A stretch of 64,000 nt of DNA from Halorubrum xinjiangense. GTDB lineage: Archaea; Halobacteriota; Halobacteria; Halobacteriales; Haloferacaceae. Below the pieces are notes generated by a model that was given only the letters and a program-made list of their open reading frames with translations, had not been told where the DNA came from and did not search any database. This document shows, one piece after another, positions 56,042 through 64,000 of the stretch (the stretch's first letter is position 1; every line of letters starts with the position of its first letter). The stretch covers positions 1 to 64,000 of the forward strand of contig NZ_FNBO01000009.1 of assembly GCF_900102375.1 (NCBI RefSeq), read 5' to 3'. The position numbers and the translations under genes were made by a program.

Positions 56042-58126
56042 TCACTCGGAGGCGACCGGCTCGTAGTCGCGTCGCTCCGGCCGGTCCGGCGCCGAGATCC
56101 GCACCGCGCACTGCTTGAGGTTCGGTTCGGTGGAGTCCGGGTCGACCGCGGACAGCGTGAGCTCGTTGATCGCCCCGTAGTGGATCGGCAGCCACACCAT
56201 CCCGGGCGGGACGTCGTCGTTCGGGCTGACCGCGACTCGCACCTCGGACCGGCGGGACCCGATCACCGTCTCTCCCCGGTCGAACGCCGCCAGGTGCCGG
56301 GCGATCGTCTCCGGGTGGATCCGCGCCGTCGGAAGCGCTCCCCCGTCGTCTCCCGTCCGGACGCCCGTGTTGTAGACGCCGTCCGCGCGCCCCGTCGTCA
56401 GCGTGAGCGGGTACTCCCCGTCGACCGGTTCGGGCACCTCGCAGTGCGTTCCGGTCGAGAACCGGGCGCGGCCGGAGGGCGTCCGGAACGACCATTCACC
56501 GTCGTCGTAGTACCGGTAGCCGCCCTCCGCGTCGGCGGTCGGCGCGGGCCAGCGGACCGCCAGTTCGTCCGCCAGCCGCTCGTACGAGATCCCGGACAGG
56601 TCAGCCGTCGTGCCGGCGGTGAGGTCGCGAATCTCGTCGAAGGTCGTGGCCGGGTCCAGCGGCGGCTCGTCGAACAGGCCGGAATGAATTCGGTTGCCGA
56701 TCGCCGCGATGACGTCGAGGTCCTGCCGGGCCTCCCCCGGGGGATCGGTCGCCGCGGTGACCCGCGAGACACGCCGCTCCATGTTCGTCGTCGTCCCCTC
56801 GGACTCGCCCCACGTCGCCGCCGGGAGGACGACGTCCGCCAGCTCGACGGTGTCCGACCGGAACGCGTCCTGAACGATCAGGAACGCGTCGTCGAGCGCG
56901 TGCTCGACGTGGCCCGCGTCGGGCATCCCGGCGACCGGGTTCGTCGCGACCGTCCAGCAGACGTCGACGTTGTCGCGGGCGAGCTCGTCGACGATGCGCA
57001 CGAACCCCGGACCGGGGGCGTCGGGGAGCCGCCCGAGCGGCACGTCCCACGCGTCGGCGACGTCGCGCCGGGCGGCCGAGTCGTCGAACGGGCGGTAGCC
57101 GGGCCAGGTCCGCTTCGAGGCGCAGACGCGGTTCCCCATCGAGTTGGCCTGGCCGGTCAGCGAGAAGGGCCCGCTCCCCGGACCCATATTCCCCGTGGCG
57201 AGACAGAGGTCGATGAGCGCCCGCGCCGTCCCGGTGCCCTGAACGCTTTGGTTGACGCCCATCCCCCAGTAGATCAGCGAGTCCGCGACCAGCGCGTCGG
57301 CTATTTCGCGGACGCGCTCGGGCGAGACGTCCGCGGTCGCCGCAGCGTCGGCGACGCTCGGGAGCGACTCGACGGTCGCGGCGTACCCCTCCGTGTGTCG
57401 GTCGACGAACCGGTCGTCGACCGCGCCGGTGTCGACGACCCGCGCGAGGACGGCCCGCGCCAGCGCGAGGTCGGTCCCGGGCTCCGGCCGGACGTGACGG
57501 TCGGCGTCGGCCGCCGTCCGCGTCTCGACGGGGTCGACGACGATCAGTTCGCCGTCGCCCGCGGCGGCGCTGTTCTCGATCCACGAGTGTAACACCGGGT
57601 GCGCGACGGCGGGGTTCGCGCCCCAGACGACGTGGGTGTCGGCGGCGGGAATATCGTCGTACGTCGGCGGGGGCGCGTCGCTCCCGAACGCCTGGGCGTA
57701 CGCCGCGACGGCCGAGGCCATACACAGCGTCGTGTTCGCGTCGTAGTGTCGCGTCCCGACCGCGCCGCGGGCGACCTTTCCGAGCGCGTATGCGGCCTCG
57801 TTCGTTTGCTGCCCGCTCCCCAGCACGGCGACGTTGTCCGGATCCTCGCGGATGGCCTCGATGAGCCGCGTCGTCACGACGCCGAGCGCGGTGTCCCAGT
57901 CCGTCGGTCGGAGCGACCCGCCGCGGCGGATGAGCGGCCGCGTCAGCCGCTCCGCGCCCGGGTCGACGGTCTCGCTGACCCCGCGCTGGCAGTTGCGGCC
58001 GGCGGTCGCCGGATGATCCGGGTCCCCGGAGACGTCGACGAGACGGCCGTCGTCGGCCGACTCCGCCTGGAGGTAGCCGCACCCGACCGCGCACCGCATA
58101 CAGGTGGTCGGTTTCCGGTCGCTCAT
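56042..58126 (-). CDS. nasA: Assimilatory nitrate reductase, molybdopterin oxidoreductase
   Basis: 694 residues. An N-terminal 4Fe-4S motif has Cys9, Cys12, Cys16 and Cys46 (TTCMRCAVGCGY and NCQRG). Mo-bis-MGD binding parts include LGSGQQTNEAAYALGK and DANTTLCMASAV, plus the Cys-containing WGANPAVAHPVL segment, and the C-terminal MopB domain (TLTTGRADGVYNTGVR). It reduces nitrate to nitrite in the cytoplasm and lacks a Tat signal. Its own divergent gene cluster begins 370 bases upstream with nirA. Confidence 0.93.
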   Translation of the reverse strand: MSDRKPTTCMRCAVGCGYLQAESADDGRLVDVSGDPDHPATAGRNCQRGVSETVDPGAERLTRPLIRRGGSLRPTDWDTALGVVTTRLIEAIREDPDNVAVLGSGQQTNEAAYALGKVARGAVGTRHYDANTTLCMASAVAAYAQAFGSDAPPPTYDDIPAADTHVVWGANPAVAHPVLHSWIENSAAAGDGELIVVDPVETRTAADADRHVRPEPGTDLALARAVLARVVDTGAVDDRFVDRHTEGYAATVESLPSVADAAATADVSPERVREIADALVADSLIYWGMGVNQSVQGTGTARALIDLCLATGNMGPGSGPFSLTGQANSMGNRVCASKRTWPGYRPFDDSAARRDVADAWDVPLGRLPDAPGPGFVRIVDELARDNVDVCWTVATNPVAGMPDAGHVEHALDDAFLIVQDAFRSDTVELADVVLPAATWGESEGTTTNMERRVSRVTAATDPPGEARQDLDVIAAIGNRIHSGLFDEPPLDPATTFDEIRDLTAGTTADLSGISYERLADELAVRWPAPTADAEGGYRYYDDGEWSFRTPSGRARFSTGTHCEVPEPVDGEYPLTLTTGRADGVYNTGVRTGDDGGALPTARIHPETIARHLAAFDRGETVIGSRRSEVRVAVSPNDDVPPGMVWLPIHYGAINELTLSAVDPDSTEPNLKQCAVRISAPDRPERRDYEPVASE

Positions 58127-58587
58127 GCGCGGTCTGGCGCCGACAGAACTGATCGATCGTCGTTTCCATGAGCGTCGTGGTCAGGGAACATTTCGGCTGG
58201 ATACACGGTCGTCCGTATGACTGATAACTGTTGTTTGTAATCAAAGACCACAGTATATCGGATATATGGGGAGTTTCGCGCGGTAGAGATGGAACTGATC
58301 CCCATCCATTAGATGCCCTTAACCAATATCTCGCTGCGAGCTGGCGGTTCCGATACGAAAGTCTCGCTCGATATCACTGTCAAGAATATAAATTCTCTGT
58401 CGAGGGGTAGAAATTATCCCGGGCGAAACGATCGAGTTCCGCTCTATGGAGATCGAGCGTACTATTTCCGTATTTATTAAAGAGACAACACTTTATGGCG
58501 CAATCTCTATGCGATATTCAGACAAATGAGCCAGATAATCGAAAAAGCAGCGACAACGATCGGGCTCGACAACTCGGGTGGGACCGC
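58127..58587. other. Divergent nasA/nirA regulatory region
   Basis: This AT-rich gap lies between nasA (minus) and nirA (plus). For nirA a tatttattaa box lies at 58471-58480. Likely nasA promoter elements include the ccacagtatatcg and ggatatatggg stretches around 58250-58270. Such a shared region fits joint nitrate control. A start at 58495 lies too close to the TATA box to be leaderless. Confidence 0.55.
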
Positions 58588-60363
58588 GTGACGAACAAGA
58601 AGGAGACGTGGAAGGAGGGGATGTACGGCGACGAGGTCAGGGAGAAGATCCTGGAGTTCGCGGAGTCCGGCTGGGAGTCGATCCCGGAGGACGAACGCGA
58701 CATGTGGTTCTCCCGGTTCAAGTTCTGGGGCGTCTTCCACCAGCGCTCGGGCCAGGAGAGCTACTTCATGCTCCGGCTGGCGAACGCGAACGGACTCCTC
58801 ACGGCCGAACAGCTGCGCGCCGTCGGCGAGGTCGCCGCGGAGTACGCCAGGGGACCGGTCTCGAACCCCGAGTTCGGCGACGCGTGGATCGACCTCACCA
58901 CCCGCCAGTCGATCCAGCTCCACTGGCTCAAGCTGGAGGACATCCCGGCGATCTGGGAGAAGCTGGAAGGTGTCGGCCTCTCGTCGCGCTCCTCGGGCGG
59001 CGACACGATGCGGAACATCTCCGGCTGCCCGGTGGCCGGTCGCGACAAGCACGAGTTCGTCGACGCGCAGCCGGTGCTGGACGAGATCACGGCGAAGCTC
59101 CGGGCCGACGACGACCTCGCGAACATGCCCCGGAAGTTCAACATCAGCGTGACGGGCTGCCGCGAGGGGTGCGCGCAGGACTCGATCAACGGGATCGGCC
59201 TCGAACCCGCCGAGAAGGCGATCGACGGCGAGGACGTGCGCGGGTTCAACGTCCGCGTCGGCGGCGGCCTCGGCGGCCGCGAGCCCCGGCGGGCGCGGAG
59301 CCTCGACGTGTACGTCACGCCGGAGAACGCCTACGACGTCGTCAGGGGGTTCGTCGAGCTGTACCACGAGCACGGGGACCGGGAGAACCGCCAGAAGAAC
59401 CGGAGCCGGTTCTTCGTCGACGACTGGGGCACGGAGGAGATCCGCGACCGCCTCGGCGAGTCGTACGTCGACTTCGACCTCCGGCGCGCGGGCGAGGACC
59501 TCCGCGACGAGTACACGTACAACGCCGGGAAGGCACCGTCGGCGGGCAAACACGACCACGTCGGCGTCCACGAGCAGGCCGACGGCGACTACTACGTCGG
59601 CCTGACGGTCCCGATCGGCCGGCTGACCGCCGCCGAGACCGTTCAGCTGGCCGACCTCGCGGCGACGCACGGCTCGGGCGAGATGCGGCTCACTCGGCGG
59701 CAGAACCCGCTCATCCTCGACGTCCCCGAGTCGGAGCTCGACGACCTCCTCGACGCCGACCTGCTCGACACGCACAGCCCCGAGCCGAGCGTGTTCACGC
59801 GCGGCGCGATGGCGTGTACGGGCACGGAGTTCTGCTCGCTGGCGCTGACGGAGACGAAGGCGCGGACGGCGGCGATGCTGCGCTGGCTGCGCGCGAACGT
59901 GGACCTCCCGGACGACGTCGAGCAGATCAAGATCCACTACTCCGGCTGCACGGCCGACTGCGGACAGGCGATGACCGCCGACATCGGCTTCCAGGGGATG
60001 CGCGCGCGGAAGGACGGCGAGATGGTGGAGGCCATCGACGTCGGCGTCGGCGGCGGGATCGGCCCGGAACCCTCCTTCGTCGAGTGGATCAGACAGCGCG
60101 TCCCGGCCGACGAGGTGCCCGGCCTCCTGCGGAACCTCCTGAACGCGTTCGCGGCGGGCCGCGAGGAGGGACAGACGTTCAGGGAGTGGGTCGAGGCGAC
60201 CGGCGAGGAAGCGCTCGTCGAGCTCGCCGAGCCCGAGGAGACGGACTACGAAGACCCCTGTCTCACCGACGCGAAGCGGTCCTGGTACCCGTTTGCCGAC
60301 GGCGAGGGGCCCGCGCCGACCGACGCCGACGGGACGCCGATGGCGACGGAGAGCGATGACTGA
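58588..60363 (+). CDS. nirA: Ferredoxin-nitrite reductase
   Basis: 591 residues from the GTG at 58588, which follows GGTGGGA and gives the usual N-terminal NKKETWKEGMYGDEVREKI. An in-frame ATG at 58495 would add 31 residues. The siroheme/4Fe-4S site is Cys410-x5-Cys416 and Cys454-x3-Cys458 (CTGTEFCSL and SGCTADCG). The nitrite/sulfite half-domains are duplicated, with parallel NISGCPVAGRDKHE and VTGCREGC motifs. It reduces nitrite to ammonium with ferredoxin electrons. Its stop overlaps the ATG of a small gene. Confidence 0.95.
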   Translation: MTNKKETWKEGMYGDEVREKILEFAESGWESIPEDERDMWFSRFKFWGVFHQRSGQESYFMLRLANANGLLTAEQLRAVGEVAAEYARGPVSNPEFGDAWIDLTTRQSIQLHWLKLEDIPAIWEKLEGVGLSSRSSGGDTMRNISGCPVAGRDKHEFVDAQPVLDEITAKLRADDDLANMPRKFNISVTGCREGCAQDSINGIGLEPAEKAIDGEDVRGFNVRVGGGLGGREPRRARSLDVYVTPENAYDVVRGFVELYHEHGDRENRQKNRSRFFVDDWGTEEIRDRLGESYVDFDLRRAGEDLRDEYTYNAGKAPSAGKHDHVGVHEQADGDYYVGLTVPIGRLTAAETVQLADLAATHGSGEMRLTRRQNPLILDVPESELDDLLDADLLDTHSPEPSVFTRGAMACTGTEFCSLALTETKARTAAMLRWLRANVDLPDDVEQIKIHYSGCTADCGQAMTADIGFQGMRARKDGEMVEAIDVGVGGGIGPEPSFVEWIRQRVPADEVPGLLRNLLNAFAAGREEGQTFREWVEATGEEALVELAEPEETDYEDPCLTDAKRSWYPFADGEGPAPTDADGTPMATESDD

Positions 60364-60541
60364 CCGGAGCGCCGAGGCGACGCCCGAGCGGGTCCGCGAC
60401 CGCGCCGGCGAGGAGGTCCGTGCGGGCGCCGGCGAGGAGGCGACCGTTCCCGTGGCGTCGATGGACGTCGCCCCCGAGCTGTTCCCGGCGGACGCGACCG
60501 GAGACGCGGCCGGCGACGCGACGGAGCGGGGTGCGGAGTGA
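60356..60541 (+). CDS. Small acidic protein in the nitrate operon
   Basis: 61 residues. The ATG at 60356 overlaps the nirA stop, and its stop overlaps the GTG of the next nasA (60538), so all three are coupled. Highly charged, mostly helical and rich in Ala, Glu and Asp; no cofactor motif is seen. It could be a chaperone or assembly helper, but there is no direct evidence. Confidence 0.55.
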   Translation: MTDRSAEATPERVRDRAGEEVRAGAGEEATVPVASMDVAPELFPADATGDAAGDATERGAE

Positions 60542-62658
60542 ACGACCCCGTCCCGACCACCTGTATGCGGTGCGCGGTCGGGTGCGGTCACCTCACCGGG
60601 CGGGTCGACTCCGGGTACGGGATCGACGGCGTCCGCGGGGACGTCGCACATCCGACGAACCGCGGGCTCGCGTGTTCACGCGGCGTCGAGGAGACGCAGG
60701 ACCCCGACGGCGAGTGGCTGACGCGGCCACACGTCCGGCGGGGGGGCGAACTGCGCCGGACCACGTGGGACGTCGCGCTCTCGCGGGTCGTCGACGAGTT
60801 CCGCGACGCGCTCGACCGGGACCGCGACGGCCTCGCGGTGCTCGGGAGCGGCCAACAGACGAACGAGGCCGCCTACGCCCTCGGGAAGCTGGCCCGGGGC
60901 GGCTTCGGGACGCGACACTACGACGCGAACACGACGCTGTGCATGGCGAGCGCCGTGACGGCGTACAACGAGGCGTTCGGGAGCGACGCGCCCCCGCCGA
61001 CCTACGACGACATCGGGGACGCGGCGACCCACGTCGTCTGGGGCGCGAATCCGGCCGTGGCCCATCCGGTGCTGTTCCGGTGGATCGCCGAGAGCGCGGG
61101 CGAGGACGGGAGCCGACTGATAGTCGTCGACCCCGTCGAGACGAAGACCGCGAAAGCGGGCGACCGCCACGTCGCGCCCGACCCGGGGACCGACCTCGCG
61201 CTGGCGCGGGCCGTCCTCGCCCGAGCTATCGAGCGCGGCGACGTCGACGAGGCGTTCGTGGAGGCGGCGACGACCGGTTTCGAGGCGCTCCGGGAGTCGC
61301 TGCCGGAGCCGGAGTCCGCGGCGGCGACCGCGGGCGTCTCCCCCGCGACCGTGGACGCGCTCGCGGACGCGCTCCGTGATCCGACGCTCGTCTACTGGGG
61401 AATGGGCGTCAACCAGAGCGCGCAGGGGACCGACACGGCCGGCGCGCTGATCGACCTCTGTCTCGCCACGGGGAACATGGGACCGGGAAGCGGCCCCTTC
61501 TCGCTGACCGGCCAAGCGAACTCGATGGGGACCCGCGTCTGCTCGTCGAAAGGGTCGTGGCCGGGGATGCGGTCGTTCGGTGACCCGGCCGAGCGGCGGA
61601 CGATCGCCGAGGCGTGGGGCGTGCCCGTCGAGCGCCTCCCGGATGACTCCGGCCCCGGACCGGTCGGGATCTGCGAGGCGATAGACGGCGGCCCCGTCGA
61701 AGCGGTGTGGGCCGTCGCGACGAACCCGGCCGCGGGCCTGCCCGACGCGTCGGCCGCCCGCGAGCGCCTCCGGGAGACGTTCCTCGTCGTTCAGGACGCC
61801 TTCCACACCGACACGACCGAGCTGGCGGACGTCGTCCTCCCGGCGGCGACGTGGGGCGAGTCCGAGGGCACGGCGATGAACATGGAGCGACGGATCTCCC
61901 GCGTCCGCGCCGCGTCGGACCTCGCGCCGGCCGTCCGGACCGACCTGGACATCATCACGGCGATCGGCGAGGCGATCGCGCCCGGGCTGTTCCCGGCGAC
62001 CGAGCCGGCGGCCGTGTTCGACGAGTTCGCCGCGCTGACCGCCGGCACCGACGCCGACTGCTCCGGCGTCTCGTACGACCGGCTCCGGGAGGAGCGGGCC
62101 GTCCGCTGGCCCGCCCCGTCCGCGAAGTCGGCGGGCGGCTACCGGTACTACGACGACGGCGAGTGGTCGTTCCGGACGCCCTCCGGCCGCGCCCGGTTCT
62201 CGACCGGAACGCACGGCGAGGTCCCGGAGCCGACAGACGAGTCGTATCCGCTCACGCTGACGACGGGCCGCGAGCCCGACGGGTACAACACCGGGATCCG
62301 GTCGCGGGACGAGGGGGCGGACCCCGCGGTTGTCGCACGGGTGAACCCGGACACGATCGCGGACCTGAACGGCGGGCACGCGTTGGGCGACGAGGCGGCC
62401 GTCGAACCCGGCGAGACGGCGCGTCTCTCCTCCCGCCGCGGGTCGATCGCCGTCCGCGTCGCGACCGACACAGCTGTCCCCGCGGAAATGGTCTGGCTGC
62501 CGATCCACCGCGCCGCGACGAACGACCTGACGCTTCCGGCCACCGACCCGCGCTCGAACGAACCGAACTACAAGCAGTGCGCGGTCGCACTGGCGCCGGC
62601 AACCGGCGAGACCGCCGCGGAGGAGCCGCATCGAAGCAAGCCGACCGCCGACGACTGA
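60538..62658 (+). CDS. nasA: Second assimilatory nitrate reductase-like molybdopterin oxidoreductase
   Basis: 706 residues from a GTG at 60538. Cys9, Cys12, Cys16 and Cys46 form the Fe-S site. It shares long stretches with the other NasA at 56042-58126, including SGQQTNEAAYALGK and SDAPPPTYDDI. The pair looks like an old duplication flanking nirA, one copy on each strand. Both keep their Cys and Mo-site motifs, so both may be active. Confidence 0.92.
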   Translation: MNDPVPTTCMRCAVGCGHLTGRVDSGYGIDGVRGDVAHPTNRGLACSRGVEETQDPDGEWLTRPHVRRGGELRRTTWDVALSRVVDEFRDALDRDRDGLAVLGSGQQTNEAAYALGKLARGGFGTRHYDANTTLCMASAVTAYNEAFGSDAPPPTYDDIGDAATHVVWGANPAVAHPVLFRWIAESAGEDGSRLIVVDPVETKTAKAGDRHVAPDPGTDLALARAVLARAIERGDVDEAFVEAATTGFEALRESLPEPESAAATAGVSPATVDALADALRDPTLVYWGMGVNQSAQGTDTAGALIDLCLATGNMGPGSGPFSLTGQANSMGTRVCSSKGSWPGMRSFGDPAERRTIAEAWGVPVERLPDDSGPGPVGICEAIDGGPVEAVWAVATNPAAGLPDASAARERLRETFLVVQDAFHTDTTELADVVLPAATWGESEGTAMNMERRISRVRAASDLAPAVRTDLDIITAIGEAIAPGLFPATEPAAVFDEFAALTAGTDADCSGVSYDRLREERAVRWPAPSAKSAGGYRYYDDGEWSFRTPSGRARFSTGTHGEVPEPTDESYPLTLTTGREPDGYNTGIRSRDEGADPAVVARVNPDTIADLNGGHALGDEAAVEPGETARLSSRRGSIAVRVATDTAVPAEMVWLPIHRAATNDLTLPATDPRSNEPNYKQCAVALAPATGETAAEEPHRSKPTADD

Positions 62659-62685
62659 ACGCGGAGCCGCCACACCACGCAACCC

Positions 62686-62967
62686 ATGTCAAACCGAATC
62701 ACGACCGTGAACGCGTACACGACGCTCGACCTCGTCGCCGCCCGGGTCGAGACCCACGAGACGACCCTGTCGCTCGACGGGGTGGTCGACGTCGCCGTCG
62801 CGGACGACTCGCCGGATCGCGTCGTCTTGAGCGTCGAGTTGGACACCGTCGGCGTCGACGAGATACCGCCGCACGCCGACCGCGTCGAGTTGACCCCAGA
62901 ACAGGCGGAGACGCTGGCCGACGACTTACGGGAGTACGCCGATGACGCGAGGGGCGAGTCCGACTGA
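62686..62967 (+). CDS. DUF6360-like small protein
   Basis: 93 residues. It begins MSNRITTVNAYTTLDLVAARVETHE, then a VVLSVELDTVGVDEIPPHADRVELTPEQAETLADDL pattern typical of haloarchaeal DUF6360 proteins. It follows the second nasA at 27 bases and may be in the same operon. No function is known. Confidence 0.65.
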   Translation: MSNRITTVNAYTTLDLVAARVETHETTLSLDGVVDVAVADDSPDRVVLSVELDTVGVDEIPPHADRVELTPEQAETLADDLREYADDARGESD

Positions 62968-63021
62968 GAACCATGCCGCTCCGGCGGTCACGTCACAGCG
63001 AGAACCGAGCCGATCCGGCGG

Positions 63022-63570
63022 TCAGAGCACGTCGAGTGCGTCCTCGACCGGCATGTGGCCGTCGCGGACGGCCTCTAAGATCGTTCGGCGCTCCTCGGTC
63101 TCCGGGTCGGTCGCGTCCGCGTCGTCGCCGTCTCCGCCCACCTCCGCGAGCGTCACCTTCTCCGTCTCGCCGACGAACTCGGGAAAGTCGGTGCCGTCGG
63201 CCAGCGCTTTCTCCTTCTTCACACGATACGAGCCGGCGTCGGTGGTGTAGAGGTCACCCGGGTGGAAGAAGAACCAGTCCTCGCGGTCGAACCGCACCGC
63301 GATCCGCGCTTTCGCGCCGAAGTTCCGCGCGAAGAACAAAAGCGCCTCCACCTCCTCGCCGGTGAGGTAGATGGGGTCGCCCGCGCTCGATTTCGCCTCG
63401 ATGGCGTAGAACGTCTCGCCGTCGCCCGCGAGCACGTCGGGGAGCTCCCGCTCCGTGGCGGAGCCGCTGGCCGGCGCGCGCATCACGGCGAACCCCGCCT
63501 CGTCCAAGGCGTTTACCAGCTCGCGCTCGCGGCGGTCCCCCTTCCGGTTAGCGGACACGGTCGTCGTCAC
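63022..63570 (-). CDS. hjc: Holliday junction resolvase Hjc
   Basis: 182 residues. The nuclease motifs are an early Glu in [11 protein letters not shown], Asp in [11 protein letters not shown] and the E-x-K in [11 protein letters not shown]. It cuts four-way DNA junctions symmetrically in recombination. The acidic C-terminal 50 residues are a haloarchaeal extension. A perfect GCCGGGC/GCCCGGC hairpin lies 31 bases upstream (63601-63618). Confidence 0.95.
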   Translation of the reverse strand: MTTTVSANRKGDRRERELVNALDEAGFAVMRAPASGSATERELPDVLAGDGETFYAIEAKSSAGDPIYLTGEEVEALLFFARNFGAKARIAVRFDREDWFFFHPGDLYTTDAGSYRVKKEKALADGTDFPEFVGETEKVTLAEVGGDGDDADATDPETEERRTILEAVRDGHMPVEDALDVL

Positions 63571-63646
63571 CCGGTTCGGTCATGGGGGTCGTAGACGGGA
63601 GCCGGGCAAAAGCCCGGCGGGTCGGCTGTCCACCGGTCGCCGGGTA

Positions 63647-63747
63647 GTCCCCTTCGCGCAGCGCCGTCGCGGGTCGGTCCCCCTCGCGCAGCGCCGTCGC
63701 AGGGCGGTCCCCCTCGCGCAGCGCCGTCGCAGGGCGGTCCCCCTCGC
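63647..63747. repeat. 30-bp tandem repeat between hjc and the rhodanese gene
   Basis: Three full units starting gtccccctcgcgcagcgccg and one partial. There are no spacers, so it is not CRISPR. It lies just downstream of the rhodanese-domain gene on the minus strand. Confidence 0.75.
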
Positions 63748-63773
63748 ACCTCGCGTCACTCGCGTTACTCGCG

Positions 63774-64000
63774 TCACTCGCGCAGCCGCCACCACAGCGA
63801 CCGGATCCGGTAGCCGAGCGACCCGCGCTCGTACCCGTTCCAGCCGCTCATCCCGCCGGCGAGCGTCGACGCCTCGTAGCCCGACTCGTCGAGCACGCGG
63901 GTCGCGCGCTTGGCGACGATCCCCATCTTGCAGACGGTGACGACCTCGCGGTCGTCGGGCACCTCGTCGAGCCGGCGACGGAGCGCGGCGTCGTCGCCGC
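63774..64000 (-). CDS. Rhodanese-domain protein, C-terminal part only
   Basis: About 75 residues are visible; the gene continues past the right edge. The active-site loop VCKMGIVAKRAT contains the catalytic Cys, and the closing LAGGMSGWNGYERGS pattern is standard for rhodanese domains. Some members transfer sulfur in thiamine or molybdenum cofactor synthesis. The full length and partners cannot be seen. Confidence 0.85.
   Translation of the reverse strand, partial: GDDAALRRRLDEVPDDREVVTVCKMGIVAKRATRVLDESGYEASTLAGGMSGWNGYERGSLGYRIRSLWWRLRE

Noticed and set aside
63647-63747. Possible CRISPR array from 30-bp repeats
   Set aside because: Units are head-to-tail with no spacers and no cas genes nearby.

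Overview
The window is one stretch of a high-GC, acidic-proteome haloarchaeal chromosome (class Halobacteria, possibly Halorubrum-like). The support is a fused double TatC, a type II chaperonin, Tat lipoproteins, Brp/Blh and bacterioruberin-type lycopene cyclase genes, Hjc, Rio1, DUF424, leaderless TATA promoters and IS1341-type elements. About 55 protein genes, one tRNA (Lys, TTT), four IS1341-type elements and a four-copy dispersed structured repeat are supported. Most of the large overlapping reading frames are high-GC shadows.

Layout. 0-5.7 kb: divergent tatC genes, then uvrA. 5.7-10.5 kb: repeat copy A, a deleted IS1341 derivative, a complete IS1341-type tnpB element, and a second complete element that splits a vapC toxin gene behind its intact antitoxin. 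10.5-24.5 kb: MutS-like ATPase, LarE-like enzyme, SerB, the lycopene cyclase/Blh retinal pair, a GNAT enzyme, a fumarate-reductase-like flavoprotein, hisB, a Tat-signal tandem HU protein, hisA, repeat copy B and a lipoprotein. 24.6-28.9 kb: a thiamine-type ABC transporter operon. 28.9-42.2 kb: repeat copy C, APC transporter-UspA fusion, aminotransferase, TPR and DUF424 proteins, SdpI-like protein, M20 peptidase, tRNA-Lys with duplicated 3' ends, LUD protein and thermosome.

42.3-54.2 kb: repeat copy D, a KH-domain ribosome-biogenesis gene and rio1. These two are separated by about 9 kb of accessory genes (lipid kinase, PHP protein, IS1341 element, AI-2E-type transporter, Mn catalase, proteasome-like protein) bounded by 52-bp direct repeats. 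54.3-62.7 kb: assimilatory nitrate cluster with narK, two nasA paralogues and ferredoxin-nitrite reductase. 62.7-64 kb: a DUF6360-like gene, hjc and a truncated rhodanese-domain gene.

The most interesting material is: (1) a dispersed non-coding element whose two distant arms change together between copies, which suggests a structured RNA or DNA hairpin; (2) four IS1341/TnpB elements with precisely readable insertion scars, one restoring vapC in frame when removed in silico and one placed on a stop codon; (3) a tandem HU protein with a Tat-like signal peptide; (4) a proteasome-beta-like protein with Ser in place of Thr1 and Arg in place of Lys33.
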